Shown here: positions 18,580 to 27,596 of the stretch, piece by piece
Numbering within the stretch: the stretch's first letter is position 1
Layout of the letters: every line of letters starts with the position of its first letter
Assembly: GCF_014269205.2 (NCBI RefSeq)
Contig: NZ_JABWRY020000001.1
Coordinates: 2,170,001 to 2,234,000, forward strand
Direction: 5' to 3'
Origin: Pseudomonas kermanshahensis
Lineage (GTDB): Bacteria > Pseudomonadota > Gammaproteobacteria > Pseudomonadales > Pseudomonadaceae
Length of the DNA stretch: 64,000 nt
Translations under genes and position numbers: made by a program
The notes under the pieces: generated by a model
What the model was told of the DNA's origin: nothing
The model's database searches: none
What the model saw: only the letters and a program-made list of their open reading frames with translations

Positions 18580-19479
18580 ATGGACAAGCTGCTGGCCATG
18601 AAGATGTTCGCGGCGACGGTCGATGCCCAGGGGTTTTCCGCGGCCGCGCGCAAGCTTGGCGTGGCGACCTCGTCGGTGACCCGCCTGGTCGATGCACTGG
18701 AGGCCGAGCTGGGGGCCACCTTGTTGAACCGCTCGACGCGCCAGGTCAGCCTGACCGAGGCGGGTGCCCGTTACTACGCGCGGGCCCGGGGCATTTTCGA
18801 AGCGCTGGATGAAGCCGATGCCAGTGTCGCTGACCGGGGCGAGGAGCCGGTCGGTGTGCTGCGGCTGTGCCTGCCGGTGGAATTCGGCCGGCGGGTGATT
18901 GCGCCGCACCTGGGGCCCTTTCTGGCCAAGCACCCGGCGCTTGAACTGGACATCGATCTGAGCGACCGCCTGGACGACTTGCTCGATGGCCGTTACGACC
19001 TGTCGATCCGGCTGGGTGACCCAGCGCCCAATGACGAACTGGTGTGCCGCCCACTGGGCCGGTTCGAGCGTTGGCTGGTGGCCAGCCCGGGCTACCTGGC
19101 CGGTCGTGCAGCACTGGAGCACCCGCAGCAATTGCTGGAGCACGCCTGCTTGCGTTTTCGCTATGGGCAGAAGGCGCGCCCCTGGTGCATGACGCGGGGC
19201 CAGGAGGTGCTGGAACTGGACGTGAGCGGGCCGTTGCGCAGCGCCAATGCCGACCTGTTGCGCGAAACCGCGTTGGCTGGCAGCGGCATTGCCCTGCTGG
19301 CCGACTGGCTGGTGCGTGAGGACGTGGCCGATGGCACGCTGCAGCGCGTGTTCGGCGACTGGCAGGTCAGCCCCGGTACTGCCAACGACAGGATCAACGC
19401 GCTGTACTTGCCCAACCATCGCGGGTCGCGCCGCGTGAACGCCTTCATCACCTTTTGCGAAGGCCTGTTGGCGCACTGA
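18580..19479 (+). CDS. LysR-family transcriptional regulator
   Basis: A 299-residue LysR regulator. The helix-turn-helix is at residues ~15-60 ('GFSAAARKLGVATSSVTRLV'), followed by the linker and a two-lobed effector domain ('LLDGRYDLSIRLGDPAPND'). It resembles the large DsdC/CrgA-like group that repress neighbouring transport or quinone-related genes. GGAAG lies 6 nt before the ATG. It diverges from the cupin gene and is followed after 113 nt by an MFS exporter on the same strand; either or both may be targets. Confidence 0.93.
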   Translation: MDKLLAMKMFAATVDAQGFSAAARKLGVATSSVTRLVDALEAELGATLLNRSTRQVSLTEAGARYYARARGIFEALDEADASVADRGEEPVGVLRLCLPVEFGRRVIAPHLGPFLAKHPALELDIDLSDRLDDLLDGRYDLSIRLGDPAPNDELVCRPLGRFERWLVASPGYLAGRAALEHPQQLLEHACLRFRYGQKARPWCMTRGQEVLELDVSGPLRSANADLLRETALAGSGIALLADWLVREDVADGTLQRVFGDWQVSPGTANDRINALYLPNHRGSRRVNAFITFCEGLLAH

Positions 19480-19592
19480 GCCGTCAGCGTTGCGCAGGGT
19501 GCAAAGCCCTGTTGCGCGCCCGCCGGATTCTCGCCTGCGGCACGTCTGGGTAAGGTGTGTGGCATATTCCGTCCCTTCTTGAGGAACATCGC

Positions 19593-20792
19593 ATGAACCC
19601 CTCCCTAGCCGCAGAGCAGCCGTCGGCCACTGGCCTGAGCCGGGCCTTGGTGACCCTGCTGGCGTTCTGCTGCGGCGCCATCGTTGCCAATATCTACTAT
19701 GCCCAGCCCATCGTTGGGCTGATCGCCCCCGACCTGGGCCTGTCCACTGAACGGGCGAGCCTGATCGTTTCCCTGACCCAACTGGGCTATGCCTTAGGCC
19801 TGCTGTTACTGGTTCCGCTGGCCGACCTGCTGGAAAACCGCCGCCTGATGATCGCTACCGCGGTGCTGGCCTGCGTCAGCCTGCTGTTGGCTGGTACCAG
19901 TAGCAGTGGCCAAGGGCAGCTGTTTCTGGGCTATGCACTGTTGATCGGGTTCAGTTCGGTCGCGGTGCAGATGCTGATCCCCCTGGCAGCGCACCTGGCC
20001 CCTGAGCAACAGCGTGGCCGTGTGGTCGGCAACATCATGGGTGGTCTGCTGTTGGGCATTCTGCTGGCGCGGCCGGTGTCGAGCCTGGTGGCCGATCACT
20101 TCGGCTGGCGCACCGTGTTCATCGGCGCGGCGGGCGTGATGCTGGCGATCATCCTGTTGTTGGCGTTGACCCTGCCACGCCGGGTCCCGGAGCACAAAGC
20201 CAGCTATGCCGGGCTGATGCTGTCGCTGGTCGCGTTGCTGCGCCGTTACCCGGTGCTGCGTCAACGGTCGCTGTACCAGGCGTTGATGTTCGCTGCGTTC
20301 AGCCTGTACTGGACGGCTGTACCCCTCGCGTTGGCGGAGGCGCATGGCCTGTCGCAGAGCCAGATCGCGCTGTTCGCCCTGGTAGGGGCGGTAGGGGCCG
20401 TGGCCGCGCCCATCGCCGGCCGCCTGGCCGATGCCGGGCATGCCCGTGCAGGTTCCCTGGCGGCGTTGGTACTGGCGCCTGTGGCGCTACTGGTCGGGCT
20501 GACGGCACCGGGCTTCAGTGTGATCGGCCTTGGGCTGACCGGTGTGTTGCTGGACTTCGCGGTGCAGATGAACATGGTGATTGGCCAGCGCGAAGTCTAT
20601 GCGCTGGACCCGGCAAGCCGCGGGCGCCTGAACGCGGTGTACATGACCAGTATCTTCCTGGGCGGGGCGCTGGGTTCGTCGGTGGCCAGTGCCGTGTTTG
20701 CCCAGTATGGTTGGCAGGGGGTTGCGCTGGTGGGTGCCGGGCTGCCGGGTTTGGCGCTGTTGGTGTTCCTCCTGCAAGGGCGCCGCGGCTGA
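19593..20792 (+). CDS. MFS transporter (drug/metabolite exporter-like)
   Basis: A 399-residue twelve-helix MFS protein. 'NIYYAQPIVGLIAPDLGLS' near the N-terminus and the helix 2-3 loop 'LVPLADLLENRRLM' match the YnfM/arabinose-efflux-like exporters. The start at 19593 has GAGGA 8 nt upstream; the longer frame lacks a ribosome-binding site. Substrate is not predictable. It follows a LysR gene on the same strand and converges on the LysE gene with only 6 nt between stops. Confidence 0.9.
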   Translation: MNPSLAAEQPSATGLSRALVTLLAFCCGAIVANIYYAQPIVGLIAPDLGLSTERASLIVSLTQLGYALGLLLLVPLADLLENRRLMIATAVLACVSLLLAGTSSSGQGQLFLGYALLIGFSSVAVQMLIPLAAHLAPEQQRGRVVGNIMGGLLLGILLARPVSSLVADHFGWRTVFIGAAGVMLAIILLLALTLPRRVPEHKASYAGLMLSLVALLRRYPVLRQRSLYQALMFAAFSLYWTAVPLALAEAHGLSQSQIALFALVGAVGAVAAPIAGRLADAGHARAGSLAALVLAPVALLVGLTAPGFSVIGLGLTGVLLDFAVQMNMVIGQREVYALDPASRGRLNAVYMTSIFLGGALGSSVASAVFAQYGWQGVALVGAGLPGLALLVFLLQGRRG

Positions 20793-20798
20793 GCTGAA

Positions 20799-21410
20799 TC
20801 AGCGCCCCAGTGGCAACGCGACGCCGATCACTGCGAACAAGCTGCCACAGCAGCGGTTGAACCCTTTGCCACCCTTGGCCAGCCAGGGCCGGATGCGAAA
20901 CGCCAAACGCGCGAGCCAGTATTCGACCAGGAATTCCACGCTGGCAAAGGTCGCCGCCATCACCACGAACTGCATCAACAGCCCACGCTGAGGGTCGAGG
21001 AACTGCGGCAGAAACGCACCGTAGAACAGCAACACCTTGGGGTTGGCCATGGCCGACAGCAGGCCCTGACGAAACAGGCCCGCATTGCCCAGGCTGCGGG
21101 CCCGCTGCGTCACTTCAAGGTGCAGCGCCGGGCTGCGCCACAGCTGGATACCCAGCCAGACCAGGTAAGCGCCGCCCACCCATTTGAGTATGCCAAGCAC
21201 TGCTGCAGAGGTTTGCAGCAGGGCACTGAGGCCGAACATTGCCAGGGCGATCAAGGCACTGAAGCCAACTACCCCGCCAACGATGGTGAACAGCGTACGG
21301 CGTGCGCCATACAGCGCGCCGTGGGTCAACGCGAGCAAGCTGTTGGGGCCTGGAGTCAGCGACAGGCCGATGCTGGCCAGCAGGTAGATAAGCCAGGTGT
21401 CGAGTGCCAT
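20799..21410 (-). CDS. LysE/RhtB-family amino-acid exporter
   Basis: A 203-residue inner-membrane protein with about six hydrophobic helices. 'LTPGPNSLLALTHGALYGARR' (the LysE family PGP-N signature, here read in its 'SLTPGPN' form) and 'LLSAMANPKVLLFYGAFLPQF' are diagnostic. Such proteins export amino acids or related metabolites. The ATG at 21410 was chosen because the conserved N-terminus 'MALDTWLIYLLA' starts there. It is divergent from a GlxA-type AraC regulator, which probably controls it. Confidence 0.9.
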   Translation of the reverse strand: MALDTWLIYLLASIGLSLTPGPNSLLALTHGALYGARRTLFTIVGGVVGFSALIALAMFGLSALLQTSAAVLGILKWVGGAYLVWLGIQLWRSPALHLEVTQRARSLGNAGLFRQGLLSAMANPKVLLFYGAFLPQFLDPQRGLLMQFVVMAATFASVEFLVEYWLARLAFRIRPWLAKGGKGFNRCCGSLFAVIGVALPLGR

Positions 21411-21473
21411 GGGGGAGTGCCTGATAGGGTTGGAGAGCGCCAGTCTAGGGCACAACGCGTTTTTTCGAAGGTA

Positions 21474-21504
21474 TGATCTAGACATTCGATAGTCTGATCT
21501 GGAC
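21474..21504. promoter_or_regulatory. Direct repeat between lysE-like and AraC genes
   Basis: TGATCTAGAC (21474-21483) and TGATCTGGAC (21495-21504) are spaced 21 nt apart start to start, two helical turns. This suits binding by an AraC-type protein, and the repeat ends just before the start codon of the AraC gene. Autoregulation and control of the lysE-like gene are inferred. Confidence 0.45.
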
Positions 21505-21512
21505 GTGCTCTC

Positions 21513-22487
21513 ATGCCCCCTGATATCCGCCTGCTGATCCTGCCCCTGCCGGCGTTTGCCCTGCTGCCGTTCGGTGCATTTCTCGACAAGCTGCGTTTCA
21601 GCGCCGATGACGAAGACTACAGCCAGCAGCGCTATTGCAGCTGGACCCTGGCAGGCTTGACCCTAGACCCGGTGCCCGCGAGCAGTGGTGCGGTGGTGCA
21701 GGTGGAAGCCATTGCCGAACAGCTCGACATGGCCCACTACGACTACCTAGTGCTGTTCGGCGGCCGCAACGCCATGGCCACCGCTGAACTGGCTCCGCGC
21801 TACAAGGCGTTGCTGAAGCGGGCTGCCAAGGCGGGTGTGAAGCTGGTGGCCGTCGACAACGCCGCCTTCCTCTTGGCCGCTTGCGGCCTGTTGGACGGGC
21901 ATGACGTAGTGGTCCATTGGCGGCATGAAGCCGAGTTTCGAGCGACGTTCCCTCATCTGAAGGTACTGCGCGACCAGCTCTATCACATTCAAGGTGGGCG
22001 CATTACCTGCGCGGGAGGGACCGCGGCAATCGACCTAGCGGTGGAACTGCTGTCGCGTGCCTGTGGCCGGGCTCGGGCGCTGAAGGGCTTGGCCGACATG
22101 TTGGTGGACGAGACGCGCGACAGCCGCCATGCCTTGCGTTCGTTGGAGCCGGGGGTGGGGCACGGGCGAGCGGTGCAGCGGGCCCTGGCGTTGATGCGGC
22201 ATCACCTGGGTTCACCGTTGTCGGTCGAACACCTGGCGGCGGAGCTGTGCATCAGCCGGCGTCAGCTTGACCGTCAATTCCAGGCCAGCCACGGGATGAG
22301 CGCCAAGGCCTGGTGGTTGGAAATGCGCTTGCAGCAAGCGCGCTGGCGGTTGCTCAATTCCAGCCACGGCCTGGCGCAGATTGCCGATGAAGTGGGGTTG
22401 GGGGATGCCAGCCACCTGGGTAAATGCGTGCGGCGGCGCTTTGGCTGTACGGCACTGCAACTGCGCGAAGGTGCCGCTGTTGCCTGA
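21513..22487 (+). CDS. GlxA-type AraC-family regulator (DJ-1/PfpI-like sensor domain)
   Basis: A 324-residue regulator with an N-terminal class I glutamine amidotransferase-like (DJ-1/PfpI) domain, residues ~1-190 ('YDYLVLFGGRNAMA', 'AAFLLAACGLLDGHDVVVHWRHE'), and a C-terminal AraC DNA-binding domain with two helix-turn-helix units ('SVEHLAAELCISRRQLDRQF', 'LAQIADEVGLGDASHLGKC'). Relatives such as ArgR, CdhR and GbdR of Pseudomonas sense amino acids or quaternary amines. Divergence from a LysE-type exporter suggests an amino-acid-related effector. Confidence 0.92.
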   Translation: MPPDIRLLILPLPAFALLPFGAFLDKLRFSADDEDYSQQRYCSWTLAGLTLDPVPASSGAVVQVEAIAEQLDMAHYDYLVLFGGRNAMATAELAPRYKALLKRAAKAGVKLVAVDNAAFLLAACGLLDGHDVVVHWRHEAEFRATFPHLKVLRDQLYHIQGGRITCAGGTAAIDLAVELLSRACGRARALKGLADMLVDETRDSRHALRSLEPGVGHGRAVQRALALMRHHLGSPLSVEHLAAELCISRRQLDRQFQASHGMSAKAWWLEMRLQQARWRLLNSSHGLAQIADEVGLGDASHLGKCVRRRFGCTALQLREGAAVA

Positions 22488-22521
22488 GCGGCCGCATCGC
22501 CCGCCCAGGCTGTTCTGGCTT

Positions 22522-23373
22522 TTACTGCGGTGTGCCAAACATCCCCGTCCAGTAGATCCCCGCATCACTCTTCGGGTCGACGGCATAGGCCGCCCCTAGC
22601 TCGCGAAAATCCGGGTTCATCAGGGTCGCGCAATGCCCAGGGCTGGCCAGCCAGCCGTCGACCACCTTATGCGCGGTGTCGCGGCCTGCAGCGATGTTCT
22701 CGCCGATCTGCTGATACAAGTAACCGGCCAGCTCGGCCCGATCGCCAGGGGTGCGGCCGTCGCGGTCGATATGGTCGAAAAAGTTCTGGTTGGCCATGGC
22801 CCGCGTATGGGTGGCGGCAACGCCGGCCAATACGGTGCTCCAGCTCAGCGCGGGCGCGGCGGCAAACGGCTGGCCGCCGCATTGGCGTGGCACCTTGCGC
22901 GCAGCGTTGATTTCTTGCAGCACTTTCTGCCCTTCAGCCTGCCAATCCCCTAGGCGGCTGCTGAGCAGGGGGCGAGCAAGGACGATGCGCCAGTCGCGGC
23001 CTTCCTGGCTGACACCGATGTCGACGAACTGCGGGTCGAGCACCACCTGGCAGAAGCTCTCCTCGATGGCATGCATGGCCGCGCGCGCATCGCGCGGGCC
23101 CGAGAGGCTGATGGCCTGCACGTTCACCATCGGGTAGGCCGCGCGGGACATGGCCTGTTGCAAATCGCGCGTGCCCTCGGGCGACAGCGCCAGACGGGTG
23201 TCGCTGTTGAGTGGCGGTAGTTCCAGCGACGCCTCGCCACCACAGGGCTGGGCCTTACTGCGGTAGACGTTGATCGATTCGATCAGTTGCGCCTCCTCGC
23301 CGGTGACGGCCAAGGCCCCGGTCGCGATGACCAGGCCCAGCGACAAGGCGGCAACAGATGACAGGACGCGCAT
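22522..23373 (-). CDS. CAP-domain (SCP/PR-1-like) secreted protein
   Basis: A 283-residue exported protein. 'MRVLSSVAALSLGLVIATGA' plus 'LA' is a signal peptide. The C-terminal half is a CAP domain with 'THTRAMANQNFFDHIDRDG' (the HTxxM and FxHxxxDG signature), 'GENIAAG' and 'VDGWLASPGHCATLMNPDF'. The N-terminal half (residues ~25-150) is an extra domain with paired Cys. Function of bacterial CAP proteins is poorly known. The start at 23373 has GGGAG upstream. It diverges from the TonB receptor gene across 269 nt. Confidence 0.88.
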   Translation of the reverse strand: MRVLSSVAALSLGLVIATGALAVTGEEAQLIESINVYRSKAQPCGGEASLELPPLNSDTRLALSPEGTRDLQQAMSRAAYPMVNVQAISLSGPRDARAAMHAIEESFCQVVLDPQFVDIGVSQEGRDWRIVLARPLLSSRLGDWQAEGQKVLQEINAARKVPRQCGGQPFAAAPALSWSTVLAGVAATHTRAMANQNFFDHIDRDGRTPGDRAELAGYLYQQIGENIAAGRDTAHKVVDGWLASPGHCATLMNPDFRELGAAYAVDPKSDAGIYWTGMFGTPQ

Positions 23374-23642
23374 GTGAATCTCCCTATGACTGGCAGCGTC
23401 GTGGTAAGCGCTGCTCATCCTACACAAGCACAGGGTTTTTGGCCCAGTCCCGTGCAAAGCAATACAAACGACGGCAATCGTTGCAGGCGGCATAAGAGGA
23501 AGTAGACCACTGGACGCGCAAAAAGTGCGATCACTTGGTAATTATTCGTAACTTCAGCTGGAAACTATTCGCAATCGCGATTAATTTATGCCCTCCACCC
23601 ACGTTGCCAGGAAGGCGTCCATCCGATACCCAGGAGCCTTTC

Positions 23643-25808
23643 ATGGCACGACCCCGTCATTATCAATCGACCTTTCTCGCTGTCTGCTGTTCCGTTGCGG
23701 TTACTGCACAGGCGGCTGATGGCGTGATCCAGCTGGATGCCACTGCTATCGACGCCGAGTCTGCCAAGGTCAAGGGCGAACTCCCGCAAGCCTTTGCCGG
23801 TGGGCAGGTCGCGCGGGGCGGGCAGATGGGCGTGCTGGGCAATCAGGACATGATGGACGTGCCGTTCACCATGACCAGCTACACCGCGCAATTGATCGAG
23901 GACCAGCAGGCCGAGGATATCGGCGATGTGCTGCTCAACGACCCGTCCGTGCGCCAGTCGTTTGGCTTCGGCAACCAGTCGCAGGTGTTCGTCATCCGCG
24001 GGTTGCCACTCAGCGGTGATGATGTGGCGTTCAATGGCCTGTACGGCGTGTTGCCCAGGCAGATGATATCAACCGACGCGGTAGAGCGGGTCGAGGTATT
24101 CAAGGGGCCCAACGCCTTCCTTAACGGCGCCAGCCCGACCGGAACCGGCCTTGGCGGCAACGTCAACTTGCAGCCCAAGCGTGCCGGCGATGTCCCCACG
24201 CGTCGCTACACCCAAGACATCAGCAGCGACGGCCGCGTTGGCGAACACCTGGACATCGGCCAGCGTTTCGGTGAGGACAACCGCTTTGGCGTGCGCCTGA
24301 ACCTGTCGCAACGTGAAGGCGAAACCGCAGTCGACGACCAGGATCAACGTAGCAAGCTGTTCATTGCCGGCCTTGACTACCGGGGCGACAACTTCCGCCT
24401 GTCTACCGACTTCGGCTACCAGAAGCAGCGCGTCAACCACCTGCGTAACTCGGTGCGCCTGGGGGCCGGCCTCACCGATATCCCACGCGCGCCAGATGCC
24501 GACCACAACTATGGCCAGGACTGGGCCTGGACTGAAACCGAAGACACGTTCGGCATGGCCCGGGGCGACTACGACTTCAACGACAATTGGAGCGGCTACC
24601 TGGCCGGTGGCGTCAAGCACACCCATGAGAACGGCTTCTACGGCACGCCGATCCTGACCAACGCCGCCACGGGCGACGCCACCATCGCCGGTTCGAAAAT
24701 CCCCCACAATGAAGACAACACCACCTTCATGGGGGGCATCAACGGCCGCATGCAGACCGGCCCGGTCAGCCATCAGCTGAACATTGGTGCGGCCAGCATC
24801 TGGACCCAGCAAGAAAATGCGTTCGTCTTCTACAACGCGCAGGCCACCAACCTCTATCACACTGACCCGTTGCCCAAGCCCACCACCCCAACCTTTACCG
24901 GTGGCAAGTTGGATGACCCTGGGGTGACCGGCAAGACGCGCAACCGCAGCATTGCCGTGTCCGATACGCTGGGCCTGTTCGACGATAGCCTGCTGGTCAC
25001 GGTGGGGGTGAGGCGCCAGCAATTGCGGGTCGAAGGGTATGCCTATGACGGCGAGGGCGCAGACCTTGGGCGCAACGCGTTCTACGACGAGTCGGTGACC
25101 ACGCCTGTGTACGGCATCGTCTACAAGCTCAACCCGTCGATCTCGCTGTATGCCAACCGCATCGAGGGCCTGGCGCAGGGCGCGACGGCGTCGGGGCAGG
25201 TCATCAACGCCGGGGAAGTGTTCCCACCCGCCAAGACCAAACAGATCGAAGCAGGGGTCAAGCTCGACTACCAGACCTTCGGTGCCAACCTGGCGCTGTT
25301 CCGTATCGAGCGGCCCACCGATGGCTTCGTGCAGGGCAATGTATTCGTCCAGGACGGCGAGCAGGTAAACAAGGGCGTTGAGCTGAGCGTGTTCGGCGAG
25401 CCGCTGCAGGGGCTGCGCCTGATGGCCGGCGGCACCCGCATGGACACAGAACTGAAAAACACCCAGAACGGTACCAATGATGGCAACCATGCGGTCGGTG
25501 TACCGACCTTCCAGCTCAACGCTAGCGTCGACTGGGACGTGCCTGGCCTGCAAGGCGTAGCGCTTAATGCCCGCATGCTGCGCACCGGTGGCCAGTACGC
25601 CAACCCGGCCAACACGCTCACCCTGCCAACCTGGAACCGCTTCGATGTAGGCGCACGTTACCGGTTCAAGGTGCAGCAGAAAGAGGTCACCTTGCGGGTG
25701 AACGTGGAGAACCTCACCGACAAGAACTACTGGGCCTCGGCCAACGGCGGCTACCTGACCCAAGGCGACCCGCGCCTGGTCAAGTTCTCCGGCTCGATAG
25801 ACTTCTGA
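23643..25808 (+). CDS. TonB-dependent siderophore receptor
   Basis: A 721-residue outer-membrane receptor. After a signal peptide ending near 'AQAA', the plug domain shows 'DVPFTMTSYTAQLIEDQQA', 'FVIRGLPLSGDDVAFNGLYG' and 'VERVEVFKGPNAFLNGASP'; the rest is a 22-strand barrel closing with 'KFSGSIDF', with terminal Phe. It lacks the extra N-terminal signalling domain that works with FecI/FecR pairs, so it is a transport-only receptor. The ferric-siderophore ligand cannot be named. The ATG at 23643 has AGGAG 7 nt upstream. An AT-rich leader (23535-23590) may hold a degenerate Fur site, not convincing by eye. Confidence 0.93.
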   Translation: MARPRHYQSTFLAVCCSVAVTAQAADGVIQLDATAIDAESAKVKGELPQAFAGGQVARGGQMGVLGNQDMMDVPFTMTSYTAQLIEDQQAEDIGDVLLNDPSVRQSFGFGNQSQVFVIRGLPLSGDDVAFNGLYGVLPRQMISTDAVERVEVFKGPNAFLNGASPTGTGLGGNVNLQPKRAGDVPTRRYTQDISSDGRVGEHLDIGQRFGEDNRFGVRLNLSQREGETAVDDQDQRSKLFIAGLDYRGDNFRLSTDFGYQKQRVNHLRNSVRLGAGLTDIPRAPDADHNYGQDWAWTETEDTFGMARGDYDFNDNWSGYLAGGVKHTHENGFYGTPILTNAATGDATIAGSKIPHNEDNTTFMGGINGRMQTGPVSHQLNIGAASIWTQQENAFVFYNAQATNLYHTDPLPKPTTPTFTGGKLDDPGVTGKTRNRSIAVSDTLGLFDDSLLVTVGVRRQQLRVEGYAYDGEGADLGRNAFYDESVTTPVYGIVYKLNPSISLYANRIEGLAQGATASGQVINAGEVFPPAKTKQIEAGVKLDYQTFGANLALFRIERPTDGFVQGNVFVQDGEQVNKGVELSVFGEPLQGLRLMAGGTRMDTELKNTQNGTNDGNHAVGVPTFQLNASVDWDVPGLQGVALNARMLRTGGQYANPANTLTLPTWNRFDVGARYRFKVQQKEVTLRVNVENLTDKNYWASANGGYLTQGDPRLVKFSGSIDF

Positions 25809-25815
25809 CCCTCAT

Positions 25816-25911
25816 TGTAGGAGCAGCCTTGTGCTGCGAAGAGGCCGGTGAAAGCACAGTGAATCTTCGCTGCTTTCACCGGCCTCTTCGCAGCACAAGG
25901 CTGCTCCTACA
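25816..25911. repeat. REP pair forming a perfect 41-nt inverted repeat
   Basis: Arms 25816-25856 and 25871-25911 are exact reverse complements (41 nt each) with a 14-nt loop. The core is CTTGTGCTGCGAAGAGGC, shared with 13911-14004. It lies between the convergent TonB receptor and SleB genes, where the hairpin would end or protect both transcripts. Confidence 0.93.
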
Positions 25912-25923
25912 CCCACACACACG

Positions 25924-26535
25924 TCAGCGGGCCTGCGCCTGCTTAGGCTTGTAGAACAGAAAATGTGTGGTTACCGCAGTCTTGCGGTAGGCCTTGGCCC
26001 AATCCGGGTGCACATTGCGGTCGTGGAAGTACAGCGCACCGCCGGTAGGGTCTTTGAGCTGCTGGTTGAGCGCCTTGCGCGCAATCTCTTTGGCGATGTC
26101 GTAACGCTGCGCTTCCTCGACCTGGTCCGAGCGCCCGTCACACCACCAGGAAAACTGGCAGGCCTTGGTTTCCACGCCCTGTTTGACGACGCCACAAATG
26201 GTGTCCGGGAAGCCATCATGGCCCAGGCGGTTGAGCACGACACTGGCCACCGCCGTCATGTCCTTTTCGTTGGCCCCCTTGGCTTCCCAATAGATGGTGC
26301 GGGCTAGGCAGGTGATGCTGTCGTCTAGCGGCGATTGGCCTGCCGGGTCGACTGCTTTTACTTCGCCTGGGGTGATGGTTTCGGCCTTTTTCGGCGGCGG
26401 GGCGTCCTCGACCACCTTTTCTTCAAGGACTTCGGCCTTGTCCTCGGCGACCGCGGCCTTGGCCGTGTCGGCGGCGTGCAATGGGCCTGCAAGCAGGGCC
26501 GAGGTCAAGCCGATTACCATCCACGAGAGGCGCAT
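25924..26535 (-). CDS. SleB-family cell-wall hydrolase
   Basis: A 203-residue exported protein: signal peptide 'MRLSWMVIGLTSALLAGPLHA', a low-complexity Ala/Glu/Lys/Pro linker (residues ~22-65), then a Hydrolase_2/SleB domain with 'CLARTIYWEAKGANEKDMTA', which carries the family's catalytic Glu, then 'VVLNRLGHDGFPDTICGVV', 'CQFSWWCDG' and 'GALYFHD'. Relatives are lytic transglycosylase-like peptidoglycan enzymes; in Gram-negatives they are periplasmic and of unclear role. It is transcribed on its own, 34 nt downstream of the AEC transporter gene. Confidence 0.88.
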   Translation of the reverse strand: MRLSWMVIGLTSALLAGPLHAADTAKAAVAEDKAEVLEEKVVEDAPPPKKAETITPGEVKAVDPAGQSPLDDSITCLARTIYWEAKGANEKDMTAVASVVLNRLGHDGFPDTICGVVKQGVETKACQFSWWCDGRSDQVEEAQRYDIAKEIARKALNQQLKDPTGGALYFHDRNVHPDWAKAYRKTAVTTHFLFYKPKQAQAR

Positions 26536-26569
26536 GGCCGAGCTTCCGATCGCTGGGTTGATTCAGAGT

Positions 26570-27487
26570 CTAGCCAAGCGTAAGCATTAGCACCAAAGGA
26601 AGGGTTGCGGCGGCTACCACGGTCTGCAGAGCGATGATGGTGGCCATCAGCGGTGCGTTGCCGCCCATCTGCCGGGCCATCACATAGGACGAGGACGCCG
26701 TAGGCAAGGCCTGGAACAGCACGGCCACGACTGCCGCCTGTCCACCCAGGCCGAGCACACGGCACAGGCCCCAGGTAGTCAGCGGCATGACCAGGAACTT
26801 GAACGCCGAGGCGGCCATCAACGGGCGCACCTGGTGGCCGACGCTGGCACCGCCCAAGGCTGCGCCTACGCACAGCAGGCCCAAGGGCAGGGCGGCCTGG
26901 CCGAGCGCCTTGACCGTCGGTTCAAGCCCTGCCGGCAAGCCCAGCCCTGTGACCCGCAGCAGCAGGCCAGCCGCGCAGCCAACGATCAGCGGGTTGGCGA
27001 AGATCGCCCGCAGTACCGTGGCCGGTGAGCTGTGGCGTGCGCTGAAACGGGCGAACACCAGTACGCACAGCAGGTTGACCAAGGGTACGATGGCGGCGTT
27101 GGCAACGGCCGCCAAGGCAATGCCAGCACTGCCATAGATGCCCGCCGCCAGGGTTGCGCCGATGTAGTTGTTGAAGCGAATGCCACCCTGGAACACCGAG
27201 GTGAAATCGGCACCGTCGTGGTTCACCGCGCCTTGGTACAGCACCAGCAGCAGGGCGCCGAGCAGGGTCGACAGCATCAGCACTGCGACCATGCCCAGTA
27301 TCGGTACCCCGTCGAGGTTGGCGGTGGCCAGGCCATGCAGGAACAGCGACGGCAGCAGCACGTAATAGCTCAGGCGTTCGGCACCGGGCCAGAAGGTTTC
27401 GGCCAGAAAGCCGCGCACACGCAGAAAGGTGCCCAGGGCAATCAGCAGGATGATGGGTAGCAGTGTGGTCAGCAGAAGGTGGAGCAT
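26570..27487 (-). CDS. AEC-family transporter (auxin efflux carrier-like)
   Basis: A 305-residue membrane protein with about ten helices in two halves, matching the Mem_trans/AEC family: 'PIILLIALGTFLRVRGF', the internal 'GGIRFNNYIGATLA', and 'ANPLIVGCAAGLLLR' followed by 'LPLGLLCVGAALG'. Bacterial members export or import malonate, malate or other organic anions; the substrate here is unknown. A LysR gene lies 109 nt upstream on the same strand and may regulate it. The run between them is AT-richer promoter DNA. Confidence 0.88.
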   Translation of the reverse strand: MLHLLLTTLLPIILLIALGTFLRVRGFLAETFWPGAERLSYYVLLPSLFLHGLATANLDGVPILGMVAVLMLSTLLGALLLVLYQGAVNHDGADFTSVFQGGIRFNNYIGATLAAGIYGSAGIALAAVANAAIVPLVNLLCVLVFARFSARHSSPATVLRAIFANPLIVGCAAGLLLRVTGLGLPAGLEPTVKALGQAALPLGLLCVGAALGGASVGHQVRPLMAASAFKFLVMPLTTWGLCRVLGLGGQAAVVAVLFQALPTASSSYVMARQMGGNAPLMATIIALQTVVAAATLPLVLMLTLG

Positions 27488-27596
27488 GGTCGGCGTTCCG
27501 TCGTCGGGTACCGCTACAGACTACGGGGGCGCTTTGGTTTGTAAAAACGTTGTTTTCTTCAGTGACCGTTGAGAATAACTGCACGGTTGCCGCGGT

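Noticed and set aside
23535..23590. Possible Fur box upstream of the TonB receptor
   Set aside because: The best alignment (around 23537-23555) matches only about half of the 19-bp consensus, too weak to annotate.
24069..25763. 564-codon antisense frame opposite the TonB receptor
   Set aside because: No recognisable motif; the sense frame is a complete receptor.
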